Notes: generated from the letters alone by a model not told the origin. A DNA stretch of 64,000 nt from Pectinophora gossypiella (GCF_024362695.1 NC_065415.1:13309438-13373437), one strand, 5' to 3'; positions 13,001-28,000 are shown, counted from the stretch's first letter. Translations and numbers: made by a program.

Positions 13001-16000
13001 CGGTTGGTTTGGTCAAGTCACTTTAATCACTTTTCTTCTTCTATCGTGTGGCTTGTGAGAAGAATTACCAACTTTATCAACTCTGGTGTCAGGGTTATTA
13101 TTGAACTGCCAAACTACAATACGACAGGCGGTCTAATTGCTCTACAGCAATTTCTTTCAGGCGAGCAGTGGCAAATAGATTTTATGAAAACTCAGGGAAC
13201 TACACAAGTATTATTAACTACCAGTATATTAATTGAGAGTATAATGTTTTACACAGATTGATGAAACGAAATATTAAAACCAAATGGTTAATCCCGCTGT
13301 GCGTAGAGCGCTCAAGGAATTCTCTATATGTGGAAACTGATCATTTGATATTAAATTCGCGGAATTACATTGCATACCGACATAACATACGTAGATATAG
13401 ACGTGGGTATTCTACCACGACTTACCTTTCATTTAATTTCATTTATTTATTGCTTTTACATTTGTATATACATAGTATACCTACCACACCTACTACCATT
13501 TAGTTAGACGGTAGTACCACCACAAAAAAGTAAATTTACAATCATTAAACTAAGTAAGAACAAGTCTGTAGACAAATAGATATACTTAGAATGATTTTGT
13601 AAACCGACTTCAAAAAAAGTACGAGGTTCTATGTTTAATTGATAACAAGTTACTAGTTCACCTGTTCCCTTTTTAGGTCCAAACTTCTGGACCGATAAGG
13701 ATGGAAATTGACACATATTAGATTATTAGAGATCAAACACCAAGGATGAAATAAAACAATTCCAAAGACGAACCACAGATTTGAAAGCCAATCGGGTCAG
13801 ATAAGTAACAAGTAATCCATCATCATTAATGTATCTAATTTACCTAAGTACGTATCTATTCGCCATAATCAAATAATTAAAGAAGCTAAATAATGTACCG
13901 GCTAAGGAATTAGATACAAACCTAATTGCTTCGAAGATAAACCTTAAGTAAACAGACTCCAACTAGTTTCGGGCGGAATGAATAATTTATCACCGGGTTT
14001 AGAATTCTGGTCTCTTTCTCTGAGAAACAGACTTTCCAAACTTTATTAGTCAAATCGGATTTTTCTTAGGCCGCAAGATAGAAAAGATATTGAACTGCTG
14101 TTTAAAAGTTGGTCTTACTCTTCAGTTAAATAAATAGGTAAGTACTTTGTCATAGTCTGAACTAAAATCATGCTTTGAAAACATGCGCTAGGTATATAAA
14201 AAGAAAAGAAAAAATACGCTATATCGAATAATGTAATTGTTTCACAAAAAAGAAAAGAAACTGTACCCTGTTTTTGATAAAACGTAAAGAACAAACTCGT
14301 GCCCGTCCTAAAATATGCTAATTTTCACTTTTCATGGGTGAAGCGAGGACAAAAATATAATTTGGTTATGAAAGCAATGTCCAAACTGATTTGCATTTTG
14401 CACATGCCCTGTGCAAGTGCAGTTGAATTTAAATTTATGTAATTTTATATGTAAACCGACCACCGTGTAAAATTTGACGCGTGAAATAAAATTTTAGTCA
14501 CACGGTTTGACTTTTAGGTGGCACTACACGACTTTTTAGTACTAAAAATATTTATGCAAGCAAAATAAATTTAAAAATCGTGACATGAATATGGAGTCTC
14601 GCAATAAAAAAACTATTACAGTACTTTATAACAAATATTTTGCTAAAACATACAGTGTCGGGTTGCACAGGTATTAACTTTCGATTAAACTAAACATAAC
14701 CTCGTAACGTCCGGATTTCCAGACACAATAGTTAAACAATGGGATTTTACTTACTACCTACTACTACTTTACCTACTAACTAAATATTATAACTAACTAA
14801 TCTTAACTATAGCTAACTAGATGTAGGTAATTAATTCTTTGTTGTAGTTATAATGTAGGTAACCTTGTCAATGCATGTTCGTTCGGGCTAATCTCGAAAA
14901 CCTCAAAATGGAATTGCTTGCTGTTTTTATTATTGTCATGATCTTCATTTCTATGATATGATAAAAATAATAACTAGACTAAGTCAGGCCGAGAAGCGAG
15001 TTTTTTTTACAATCCACATTATATCATGTTTATCTAAGCCAAACATACCAAATGCATATTGAATAGGTACATGTGTTGACGAAATTAACCGCATGTGGTC
15101 TAATTGGCTAGGTGTGGTCTACGCTAGATTCCTATGCAAATTAGTCCAGATGCCTAACGAACTAAATAGTCCCAATATTCCCAATAACACCACAAACGTG
15201 TGGTAATCAGGAGGTAATTAACAAATGCAAATGGAAAATTAAGGCCACAGGATAGTCACGTAGATAAATTAGATATATTAATTTGACATTTTATTTTAAC
15301 CTAATATTTGAATTAGTCGTTATATGAGTCATATCAGGAGTCTTTGGCGGCTGACAACAGGGTTGATGAGGTCGGTAATCCACCTTCCCACCCACACGAG
15401 AGAGAAAGAAGAAGAAAAATTATTAAAGTGACTTGATCAAACCAACCCAGGTCCTCTAAACCTGAAAGAACATTAGGATACTTCTGAATCTTATATGCAG
15501 CAAAACAAAACTCAACCGGAGCCTTAGCCAAATTGCAACTTAGCTAAGGCTTATCTGTTTCATGATATTGATTACAATTCCATACATAATTGAAAATGCT
15601 GACAGCGCATTTTCATTCGGCATTCCACCCGCGTTTACCATGCCAATGTATATGAGTCCTGTTTAGAAACAAATCTAAATCTAATTTAAGATTTATTACA
15701 AACCTGGGCAATCTTGACGTTGTATTGCGAGAACATGGCATCATACATGGACATAAGCTCGGACTGGCCGACGGCTGCAGCCGCGCGGGGATCAAGAATA
15801 CTGCCGGCATCCTGTTGAATAAATTCACAAGTTAAAATACTATAAACTTGTACTGCTAGAATGCTGGCAATTCCTTATTTGCCGTTCTAAAACCAGATCT
15901 GTCCCATTCATTCACTTATCGTCTTAGAAGGACAGTATTAATTTTAGAGCTTTCATACTCAGTAAGAGATGTGCTAAAAAATAGATGTGTGCCTATTTTT

Positions 16001-19000
16001 TAAAATAGTTTCCTAATAAGTACCTGGAATCTAGTTTTAGATCTAAATCGCCTATATATTTGTTTCCACAAAAAGCATCACTTTAGTAACTATTTCTCTC
16101 ACGATTATGAAGCCCGACGTTCGAAAGCACTTGACCGCATCTGCGGTAGAATTACAGAATTTACCGACTCTAGAATTTGAAATTGTTCTCGCATCCACTT
16201 AAATTTTGAGAGAGTTTATCTCCACATAGCTAAACTATTCAAACTTATATAGTTCAAATTCAGTACATATCACGGGGTTAGTTTGTGATTAATTAGTACA
16301 TAAGCAACTGACTCTGATCATCGTCGTATAAAGCCGCGTATCCACATGAGCGGAATCAGAGTGAAAGAAGTGCAGAACTGCGTTTTTAGAATAAATAGTT
16401 AAATATACTAGACAGACAAATCTATGCTTTACGTAGATAATAACTCATAATAATTCGCAATTGACGACGACCTGTCGGTCTCGTTTGTCTATTTTGTGTG
16501 AAATCAACTTGTCTATGTGCACAATAAATTATTAAATAAATAAATAACGGTCTTTAATAAACAAATCACTAACCTCTCTAGTATGATCACTAGGTGAAAG
16601 CGTCTCCCTCATAGAGAGTGACATGAGCAACTCTTGAGTAAGCTTCTGACGTCCAAACGCCACCGCTCCACTGCTCACCATGATGCATTCTCGACCCTCG
16701 TGGTGACATTCCGCTACCTTAAGCAAACAAAAAAACAGTTCAATACACATAACTCATAAATATAACTATACACTGAACACTTAGAGGTAAAAAAATGCGT
16801 TACCACAAGGGTGCGTCTTAGGACCGCTCTTCTTTCTTTGATATTAGAAAGCGTTACTAGAGAAATACAAATAAACATCGCTAACATCGTTCAAATTCTT
16901 CCACACTATATCCTTGAGTATTCTTCTGTAGCCTACGGTGCCACTGCTCACCATAATGCACTCCCGACCCTCATGATGGCATTCTGCTACCTATGGGAAA
17001 TTAACAATAAAAACATTTTGACTTCCAAATTAAAAATTGCATCTCTAGTAGATTTCGACTGGGCTTGTTTCTTACAAATTACGAAATGTTTTATACAGAA
17101 TATGAAGTTAAGAAATACTGTCGCGAATTTAGAAAATTTTCTATATTATTTCTAACGATTGACAAACATTTTATAAACTTTGTACATATTGGACGAGGTT
17201 GTATAAAACGAAGGATCTTTTACAAGCTTCAATCTCGTGGAAATCTTGTTGTAGCAGTTACTTACTTGTAAAAATGAAAATATAATAAGGTAAGGTATTA
17301 TTTTCCAATACCTAACTCATTTCAAGTAGAAGTAGGTAGTATTAGTAATTTTAAATCTTGAATATAAATAAATATTATGTAGTGTTTATGAAGAAACAAG
17401 CGGATATAGTACTTAATTTGGAATTTAAATTATGCAAATATTATCTTTGTTAAACTAAAATCGTTCTGAAACATGGCATTACCTAAACAACTTAATTAAA
17501 TATAGATATTTTTATTACTTAAGACCAATGTACTTAAAAGATATTATATAATTTGTTCTGGTTCAGAGCTCATACTTCCTTCCTAGGAAACCGCAAAATA
17601 ATTGAAGCGAACAAGGTCTTATTACAGTAAATATATAAGCTGTGGTATTATGTTCAAATATCCTGCCAATCTGACGGTTTAATAACTTTGCCACGTCAAA
17701 TAATATCTTTGATCAGCATCAGCAATCTGTTCTGTTGATTGTTATTATGTACCTACCTATACAAACACCTTCTGGCTACAATCACAGCATTTTGGTGATA
17801 TTTTCATAGGTTTAGCACTTAATGAGGGTGCGTTCCTCAAAATCAATATAGATGGCGCTGTATAGTTTTTTCTCCGTTTAACCTTCTAATTTCATGGATA
17901 ACAGACATAATGCATTTTTTCTTTGTTTTTGGGTATAAATGATGACCATTTTTATTACATACACCCAGGCACAATTACTTGCTTCTGCCATTACATTGTA
18001 TTTTGGAATAATTATGTACCCGAGTAATCAGAAAATAGGTAATTATCACGTTTAAACTAAACAATGCCATTTATTTTGTTTTGGTGAACATAGCGTGGAA
18101 AGTCCTTCATTGAGGAACCGCTTGGGTAAGTATGAGATTATCAACGAAAAATCTGACATTTGTACACGCTCCAGCAAAAGTTGACAAGCGTCAAAGCCAA
18201 AGACAAAATCTCGTTTCCACGATGACGTTGACAGATGTCAACTAATTCGTTGCGAACGTAGCGCGGAAGTTGCTTTTTTATTACTGACATGAATTGAGAT
18301 CGTGAAATGTTCTGTTGCTGATTGACTTGAGTGGTCAGGATTGTAAATATAATATGTCACCGTTTATTGTATTGAAGTAGGAAAGACGTCACACTGCGAT
18401 CGATTACCGTCACTCCGAGCATGATGACGTGTGTCGACTGCTTTAGACTCCGGCTAACATTAATACATACATACATAAGATCATGACTATTTCCCTTTAG
18501 GGTAGGCAGAAACCACGGAATTCCACTTACTACGATGCTGATACCCTGGCTTCCTCCGCTTTCATCAAACATGCTCACTCTTAACCTGACCTTTCTTTAA
18601 AACATCCTGGATCTGATCGCGGTATGTACAGTCATGAGCAATACAATGTGCGACAGAGTCCACTTTAGGACTCTGTCGCACTAACATATTTGACATTTAG
18701 TGAGACTTACACTTCAATTTGTCAAAAAAGTTAATGTGACATGGTACCAAAGTGTATACCTATTAATGCTCGTGACCGTACACCTGGCCTCTTCCAATTC
18801 TATCATTTACACCAGCATCATAAATCTAGCATTAATAATATCTTTTACCTGTTCAACGATAGAAGCGAGGCGACCTAAAGCCAACCCGTTGCCGTCCTCC
18901 CTGGTGATGACAGCACTGCCCAGCTTGACGACCAGCCGTCTCGCATACTTCAGCTGAGATCTGTCCGTGAAGGTCTCCTTCTTGCGCTCTGTGCTCACCA

Positions 19001-22000
19001 AGGTCCGTTTATCGAGGGTCAGGCCCTGAAATAAATATATATTCATTGCTAGCTTTTTTGGAGTAAAGCAGCAAAGTGTAACATAATGTACAGTCATGAG
19101 CAATATAATATACCCACTTTAGGACTCTGTCGCACTAACATATTTGACATTTAGTGAGACTTACAGTTCAATTTGTCAAAAAAGTTAATGTGATATGGTA
19201 CCAAAGTGTAGGTATACATATTAATGCTCGTGACCGTACCATATCCAATTCGGTTGTTGACCTATCAGTGGCGGATTTACCAGTAGGCTGAGTAGGCTGA
19301 AGCCTAGGGCGGCAGATTTTAGGGGGCGGCAAATTTGGCCCAAAATTTTTTTTTGTCTTACAGAAATAAAAAAGACATTATTATATAAGTAAGTACATAA
19401 AGAAACAAGTGACAAGAATTTTAATATTTTAGTATAATGGACAGTGTACTGAACATTCTTACGTCTGTACGGGCTTCAACCGAACATATTTTGCTAACAT
19501 TACGCCCTGCTTTTGGTAGCGCTGTGCACTCGATTATTATTAGTGTGAAACGCAGCGGCGGCGTAGCGTAGTGGAGGCGGCAGGGGCGGCCCGCCCCGGG
19601 CGGGTTTTTAGGGGGCGGCAAAATTTCACAATTTATAATCTATATAAAATTCTTCTTCTATCGTGTGGGTTGTGAGGTGGATTACCAACCTCATCAACCC
19701 AAAAAAAAACCCGTAAGTATATAAAAATGAAACCCGTTTTCCGTTGTCATGACATAACATAGAAACGGCTTGACCGATTCGGCAAATTTTTTTTTTGTAG
19801 TTTTCTAATAATCTGTACAAGGTTCTTACGGAAAAAAATATTAAGAAAAAATCTCAGAAGGATTGAAAAATATACATTTAATTTTTCATATTTTAAAAAA
19901 CGCGCGTAACGAATATAGACATCATTAAATTTAAAACAAAAAATCTGTGGTCATTTGTAAATTGATATATGTAAATAAAAGGGCGGCAAAATTGTCTTCC
20001 GCCCCGGACGGCCGACACCCACGCTACGCCGCTGGTGAAACGGTCACTCAACGTAAACGATACGTACTAGCCACGAGCGCAAATAAAGAAATAAACCTAC
20101 TTAAACGAATCTTTGAGTTAACGATCAAATCCTACAACTACAACTGAAGGTGGAGCGCTGAAGCCGAAACCCAGCATTGGCCCTTATAACGTTTGGTCCT
20201 TCGAGCTACTATAGTGGAATGTTGTGTTAGTGACTGTGATAGCGAATCGGTGCTTTTGGCCTGCCGCAAGCGGGTCTCACCAACTGCATTGAGAAAGCGC
20301 ACATATCACTGTGTAACTAGCACGTTCTTGTTCCAGCGAAGCTTTAACAATTGACGCCACGATGGCAACTAACATAGATCAACTCCTCGAGAAACAGAAG
20401 GTGAACTACGATAACATCAAGCAAATCACCTCCAACTACGCCAAGGATACTGTTCAACGGAAGATTTTCAGTTATCTAGAAAAACGTCTAGAGGCTTTGG
20501 AGGCTCATTGGGCTGAGTTTAGCATGAATCACGGGAAACTTGCACCACTCGTGACGCCTGACATGGACTACGTCATTCAAGTAAACGGTAGCTTTATACG
20601 ACAAAACACGACAGAAGATGTTCAAGGAAAACTATCTATATCTCTCATGTCACCACGCCCTACAACTGATGTCCAAATGAAAGATAACTAAACGGCAAGT
20701 TAATCTAAAGACAAGAATAAACTTAAGTGCTTTTCAAAAATCGGCTTCTAAAATTAACGTCGAGACACTAATCGCCAGAAAACATCGCCTAAAATTGATA
20801 TACCCGAGTTTAACGGAAACTATAACAAGTGGGTGTCTTTTTGCGATTTTTATATGCTAACGAAGTCGTAAAAAGTACAGCTACTGAAATCCAAACTGAG
20901 AGGTGAACCAGAAAAGCTCGTACAGCATTTGAATATCAGCGCCGACAATTACGACTCATGCTGGGACATCTTTCGTAACCGGTATGAGAATGGACGACTC
21001 TTATGGTCATCATACATAAACACGGTTCTCAGTTTACCTGACATCCAAGCTGCATCGGCAATCAACTTATGCAGGACACTGTGAACGAGTGTATAAACGG
21101 CCTTAACACAGAAGTTTTGCGTCGTGCTGGTCTATCCGGGATAGAAGCGCTCATCATAAAGCATCGACTGAGATGGTGCGGTTACGTCTTGCGAATGGAT
21201 GACAGCAGACTACCGAAAGCAGTTTTCTATTCCGAGCTCTCTAGCGGAAAGCGAAAACATGGTGGGCAATATCTGCGTTACAAAGACGTGCTTAAGCGCA
21301 ATCTCGTGGCATGTGAGATACCAACAGTTAGTTGGGTGGATTGTGTTTGTCTTAGACCGGAATGACGCCGCGCCGTTCACAAGAGCGTCAATTTATTTGA
21401 AAAGAAGCGTTTACAAGATCTCGACGCAAAGCGCCAAATGTGGAAGACTCGATCAAAATCCACACACTCAATTCGTCAGCTTTATTGTGTGCCGTATGAC
21501 CGGATCTTCAAGTCGAAGTTCGGTTTCGCCAGCCACATCAGAGCCCACCACAACATCGATCCAGGATAGATATTCAGGAGTCACCGTCGCCGGATACGGT
21601 TTGGACGACATGAATTATGATAATTAGTACTTACATGCTGCTGTTTTAGCTCAACAGTATACACTTCACTAAATCGACTGCTGTAAAAAAATCTAGAAAC
21701 TGACACAACTTACTTCACAATCATATTAATAACGGGAAAAAGCCGATGTAATGAGGACGATAGAATACAAATCCGAAAGTTGCAATTTTATTAACAGAAT
21801 AAAAGTACTAATAATTTGATTGTGAACTAAACTAGCGTATTGAATTTTAGAGGTCAGTAGGGGCGGCAAAAATTGAATAGCCTACTGGCGGCAAATTTGT
21901 AAATCCGCCACTGTTGATAGGAGATCTGTGCCCATCAACGTAACGTATACTTGTTAGCCGTTTTTATTTTTATTAGTTTAGGTCCTATTTACTTACTTTT

Positions 22001-25000
22001 AGATACGGACTGAAAGTAAAGAGTAGATCGAATGCATTTAAAGTTTTTCACTGTTAATGTCGTGGGAGTGAATTAGATGTTCTGATCACTCCAATTTATT
22101 GGATCAATATATATATATATATATTATGAGCATTGCACTTGCGTATCAGCACTTAGGACTTCGTATAAAAAGTGAGTGAAAGTTGACTTCTGATTACTAA
22201 GTCATGAGATACAAGAGCCAGTTTGAAGCGTCGAAAATAAATATTGTCAGAGACCCCTAGCCCACTTAAACACTCTGTGAAATTCCAATCCTGTTACAAT
22301 TTTATAACTTCCTCTCGCAGTAAAAGTGCACCTAAGTTTCTTCTCCGCCGCTTGTCACAACTACAAACAATGTTACACGGACTGCTATTAAGAAATTAGA
22401 AAAGGACTGAAAATCTTCTTGAGAACTAAAAGCTTTTCCGAGATAACTAGTCAAAAGAGGAAAGTGTAGTGGCTCTGCACAGCAACTCCGCGGAAGCGAA
22501 AAATCAACCTCTCCTGTAAGTATGGAACCCTGTGGTATGGAACACACAGATGCGTGATGCATTCATGCACATACAATTTTATTTTAGTTTCACAGTTCTA
22601 AAATTAACCTAACTTGAAATAATCGTAAATAAAAACGCTATATTTTGAATGAAATTAAAATAGTCACTGCATTGGTTAGTGTGACAGTTATAAAAAATAG
22701 CTCTACCTTTATCTTTCTTGTACTTATTGCAAGTGAAAGATGGCAATAGTTTCAGAGCTGTCAAAACAAAAATATAATTAAATTTTGGCCGTCAAAATCA
22801 GCACCACTGCCAAAGTAATATCATACCCGCCACCGCACATTTATTGTAACAGACGCCGAAGGCAAAATGTTTCAACACTTTCAACTGAAATCACAGAACG
22901 CGTAGTGCAAAAGACTGGTATTGTAATATTCTACGGTCAGAACCGTAACTTTCGTAACAGATTTGACCCTCGTGCCATTTACACAGTGCCATTTTAAACA
23001 GTTCTTTTGCTGACCCAGCTTTAAGCTCTAAGCTGGAGCGAATATAGAGTAGTCGTTCAATTGCTTATTTTATCATAGATATCTTTGGTGAATTTTCACT
23101 TTGGTAACAACTATTAATTTAATATCCCGTAAATTCGTTATGCATATAGAAACTTGCCAAACTATCACCTTGCAATTTTTTTGGTAAGGCTTTATATTAA
23201 TTGCGCAAAATATTGGTTTGTTGATCATGATAGAAATTATGGTTAACGTAGTAGAATTCGTGTCTGACACTCAACACACGCTGCCGCAGCTCGCTCGCTC
23301 GCTCCGCAATCAAAACATTTCGGGAAATGTTATTTGGGTAATGAAAATTTGCATTTGTTCGGCGAAAAGGCTGTAAGTACTTCCCTAAAAATATTTTCCT
23401 GACGTAACGGAACTTACATTTTATAAGATACATCATATTAGTGTTAGATCTTCTTTTCAGTGGCTACCAGTTGTTGCTTAATTACTTAAGTATGCTTCAT
23501 CTCCCCCTTCTCCACCACGGATTTAATTTATATTATAAAAAATACGTTTTACATTATCTTTAAAAATATTTTTGAATATATAGTTTCTTAGAAATGCCTC
23601 TCACGCAAAAAACTTACTTAAAACTCAACACAGGGAAATGTTTGCCAATATTTTGTTAGTATTCTGAGAAGGCTTTAAAACAAAGTACCAAAGAAATCTT
23701 TTAATGCATTTTAAACAGGTGAGTTGACCAATCCGGCAATTTAAATAAATTAATAGGGTCGGTATTAAACAGGATACAGGGACTAATTTGGGACACTTTT
23801 TGACAACTTGTTAAGTAAGTATACGTTTACAGCTCTGTGCCGAGGTTTTATACAAGTTGTGAGAAGCTGCAACAGTTTTAGGCGGCTAAGACGTTCGTTA
23901 TGTAAAAAAATGACCATTCAAAATATAACTGTGTTACCTACTGAATATACTGGGTGTTAGTGACATCGTAACGAATACTGAGGGGGATGATTCAGACCAT
24001 GATTCTGAGTTAAAATCAAGTGGAATTTTCCGTCGCAAAATTCGTGATTTTTTTTAGTATTTTTTTAATTATTTTCAATTCTATACTTTTGCGTTCGAAA
24101 ATTCCACTTGATATTAACTCAGAATAATGAGCTAAATCAGCCCCCTCAGTATTCGTTACGATGTCACTTACACCCCGTACCAGTACATACAGGTAGCCAT
24201 ACAAGTAGGTATGGGTGTTAGTGACACCGTAACGAATACTGAGGGGGATGATTCAGACCATGATTCTGAGCTGATATTAAGTGGAATTTTCTGTTTCATG
24301 AAATTTTTTGTGTTTTTTAAATTATTTTCCATTCCATACTTTTGCGACGAAAAATTCCACTTGATATCAACTCAGAATCATGGTCTGAATCAGCCCCCTC
24401 AGTATTCATTACGATGTCACTTACACCCCGTATAGGTTTACTTCAGACGATTTGTTCACTATTTTGCGGTAAGATTGAGAATCCTGAGGGTTCTTGGAGA
24501 CAACTTGCTTGAGAATGGGAAGATGAGTGTTACTTGTTCCGATAGCTATAAGCATGATGCAGAGAAAAATTTGCATACTTGGTAATTAGGTCCAAAAATG
24601 GACACTGACGCTTACAGCCAGTTATTGGTAGTTGAAGGAACAGAATCCCTTACAGAATACGATATACTTGGTATGATAAGCATCTGAATACAACTTCTAT
24701 ATACGTAGGTAACATGTATGTTATACAAAATATCACGCCTATTTCCCGATATAGTAGACATATATCACGAAAAACCATTGTATCTAATACGCTACGCTGT
24801 CACACCACTTTCGCTTCTTTTAATCTCATCAAAGTCATCATTCATGAACGCAGGTTTAGAGCATCCTTGCCTTTCTTTAAAACATCCTGTATTTTTTTGT
24901 TTTTTTTTCTTCCAGGCCAGTAGCATGTACAGCTACTTCCGAAAAACCAAAAACGATCATGTACCCTTAATCCAGTCCTGCGAGGAAAATCTCGTAATAA

Positions 25001-28000
25001 GCAGTTTGTGTTCGAAGAGGGTGGATTAGAGTAGGCGGTGAGATGTTTGGAGATTATGTACCCTGAGCCAACGCAGGTGGCGCGTCCCACGGCTCTCATA
25101 TCCCAATATGCAAATTCCAGAACGAATTTTCGCTTGTTCCTTCTTTCGATGCTTTTGTCGACGATGGACTTTGAATTTAGAACGTTCGAATTCGTAAATA
25201 GAATCGAAAATTTAAAAGATACGATTTGAATAAATTGATTGCGATTTGTCTGACACATTAGAATAAGTACATTCAAATTTATATCAGATTACTCTTTAGT
25301 CTATTCATTACTCCAGCGATTCCCAAACTGGGTTCCGCGGAGTCTAGAGGCTCCGTAGAAAAGTCATCAGATCTCATTTTCATTTTGTTCTATTTAAATT
25401 AGTGTGTCTTTGATTTGTAATCATTTGATATTTGGGGTTCCAAAAGTGAAGGGTATTTGGTGTTCCATTATTTTAAAAATTAGAATGAAAAAATATATTT
25501 TTTTTTTTATATTTTGGACGCCACAGTAAAAACAAACGAAGACACAAAGAAAAAAAACATAATAATAAACACAACCTTGGAGGAGGCCTATGCCCAGCAG
25601 TGGGCGTCGTACGGCTGATAATAATGAATAAACACAACAATAGAAAAAACACAGTTTGGGAAGTTTCAGAACCGGTGCAGTATACACTCGTTTATCTTAA
25701 ACTCTCAACAACTCCTAGAGCTCGCAAGCCGCTTGTTATTCCACCTAACTCGAAACTTGTGCGCAACTAAACAAAAATCAAGCGTACTTGCTAACAAAAA
25801 GGCAAGTTCTTCGTTCTTGCTTACACCTTCGTTAAATGTTTTATAGTTGATCTTCTTTGTTTATCCACTAATGAGATCGCAGCAAAAGGAGCCAGCAAGT
25901 TTGTTGTAATGTTTGCAAGAAACTCAACGTACGTTGTAATATTATGTTTCGTTGTTTTAGTAAGTCCTCCACCACGTTTCTTTCGGCCAAGTAGTTTAAT
26001 AAAATGTACAAAGCCGTAGTGGACGTGGGGGAATATGCTCTACTTAGGAAAATTTACAAAAATATGTAAGTATTTTAATAAGTTTTCTTTTTGATGTGAC
26101 TAATTGTACATTTGCTTCAGTTGGCATAAATACGAGTAATTAGCCGGAATTATTTCTATTCACTACTTTAACTAGGAGAATTAAAGTTCTTTAAAACTCT
26201 GTTTTTGGCGTGATTTCTTGTAGATTTGCTGCAAATGGCGTTAACTACTTTTGCGGACAAAAAGAGAGCGCTGAGAGTTCTCACCCGGTACAAAATTTAA
26301 GACAACATGCCTGAGGGTTCCCAGTTGGGCGCGAACCTCGGTTCAGGGCCGTCATCTGAGAGGATTATATTATGAAGAATTAATAGACCCTAGTGGGTCA
26401 ATAGCGATAACAGCTGAATGAGGGAAATCGTCTACCACGCCGCTAGTGTTTTTACTTCTCTCGCGTGGCAGAGATATCGAAGAGATTTTAAAAGTATGAA
26501 TTCTAAAAGTACATTCGGTCTTACTCACGACTTTATAAGATACATAAGTCACAACAATTATACGCTACTAACTGAAGTATAGCAGGAGGTATCCTATTGG
26601 AAGTGATGCAACGAGCACGCATACAAAACAACTCCAAACTACACTTAGCAACTTAAATGGCTGTTTAAGTTCAGCAAGATGAATCACAGCACTTTACGAT
26701 GATAAGTCTCGTTAAAACTTAAAGTAGATTATGGCATGCAAATCATGCTACGGATTAAACTTGATGTGGAACAACAACTTATGTAGACTTGTATGGAAAT
26801 AGGGCTTTAAGTGTTCATGAACCGAAATGTAGTTAAAAGCAGAATTTAGTGATGATTTTCATATCTAAACTCTTATTGAATATACTAATGAGGGACTTTC
26901 CAATCGAACGTACTACATACGTTCCATGAAACACACGATAGATGGCGTTGTTCACTTTTAAAGTAATAATTAGGTATCTGTTCGTCGTACGGCTGATAAT
27001 GATGATAAGTCGAGCCGTGGTAGCCTAGTTGCTAGAACGCTAGCCTCTCTCGAATCCAATGATTGTCGAATTTGTTTTCGAATTCATGTTTGGATCATAA
27101 ATGATTATCACGTACTCAGCGGTGAAGGAAATCATCGTGAGGAATCCCACATGCCCGAGAAATGCATTTTCGAAGGTATGTGACCTAACCTGTATTGGGA
27201 TGGCTTTCCCTTCGCGGGTTGAAAGGTCAGACAGACAGTCGCTTCTATAAACCAGACCTGTCAAATATTCAGGTTAGGTAAGCGGACCCTGTGAAAAACA
27301 GGATAATGCTAGGGAGATGATGAATTGTACTGAACTACTTAGTCGCTCTGTCTAATAATAAGTACGTATTTTACATCTTACTGTTAGCAAATATTTGAAA
27401 CCAAAGACAGCTCTTGAAGCTTAAAACTCACAGAGCAGTAGGTTCAGGGAGCGTACTCGAGGGATTTTTGTAATGTTTGAGTTCGTATGCATAGAATAAA
27501 CAATATTATTATTCTACGTACTGGGACACTATATATGAGGAGCTCGGTGGCGCAGCGGTAAACGCGCTTGGTCTGGGATTGCAAAGGCCGGTCATAGGAT
27601 GGGTGACCACAAAAAAAAGTTTTCATCTCGAGCTCCTCCGTGCTTCGGTAGGCACGTTAAGACGTTGGTCCCGGCTGCATTAGCAGTCGTTAATAACGAT
27701 CAATCCGCACTGGACCCGCGTGATGGTTTAAGGCCCGATCTCCCTATCCATCCGTAGAGAAGGCCCGTGCCCCAACAGTGGGGACGTTAATGGGCTGATG
27801 ATGATGACTGGGACACTATATATTTATATTTGGACACTTTATATTGGGATACTATAATACCAGCGTCATGGTTCACGCCGCGACTTGTGCTGAGTGAGGC
27901 TCTTTTATCTCAGGCCGCCCACCACCACCTTACGATCATTCTAATGAACATCGTCTTTGCTTTTTGTACCTAATTGTTTTGTGAATTTTTTTTAAGAATT

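Larger units (their letters stand above)
19266..21913. mobile_element. hAT-like end pair around a BEL/Pao remnant
   Basis: CAGTGGCGGATTTAC at 19266-19280 and its exact inverse at 21899-21913, each followed inward by agtaggct and ggcggcaaat-type sequence. Flanking 8-mers do not match exactly. The inside holds the BEL/Pao and LINE remains, so this may be a large composite or two independent end fragments. Confidence 0.5.

Noticed and set aside
16811..17271. Plus-strand frames of 114 and 68 codons
   Set aside because: Antisense to the P5CS exon 3 copy and AT-rich intron.
21199..21627. 142-codon frame as a host gene
   Set aside because: Out-of-frame reading of an RTE-like LINE tail.
24016..24435. 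Short frames in element G dimers
   Set aside because: Repeat-derived; the same peptide recurs wherever the MITE does.
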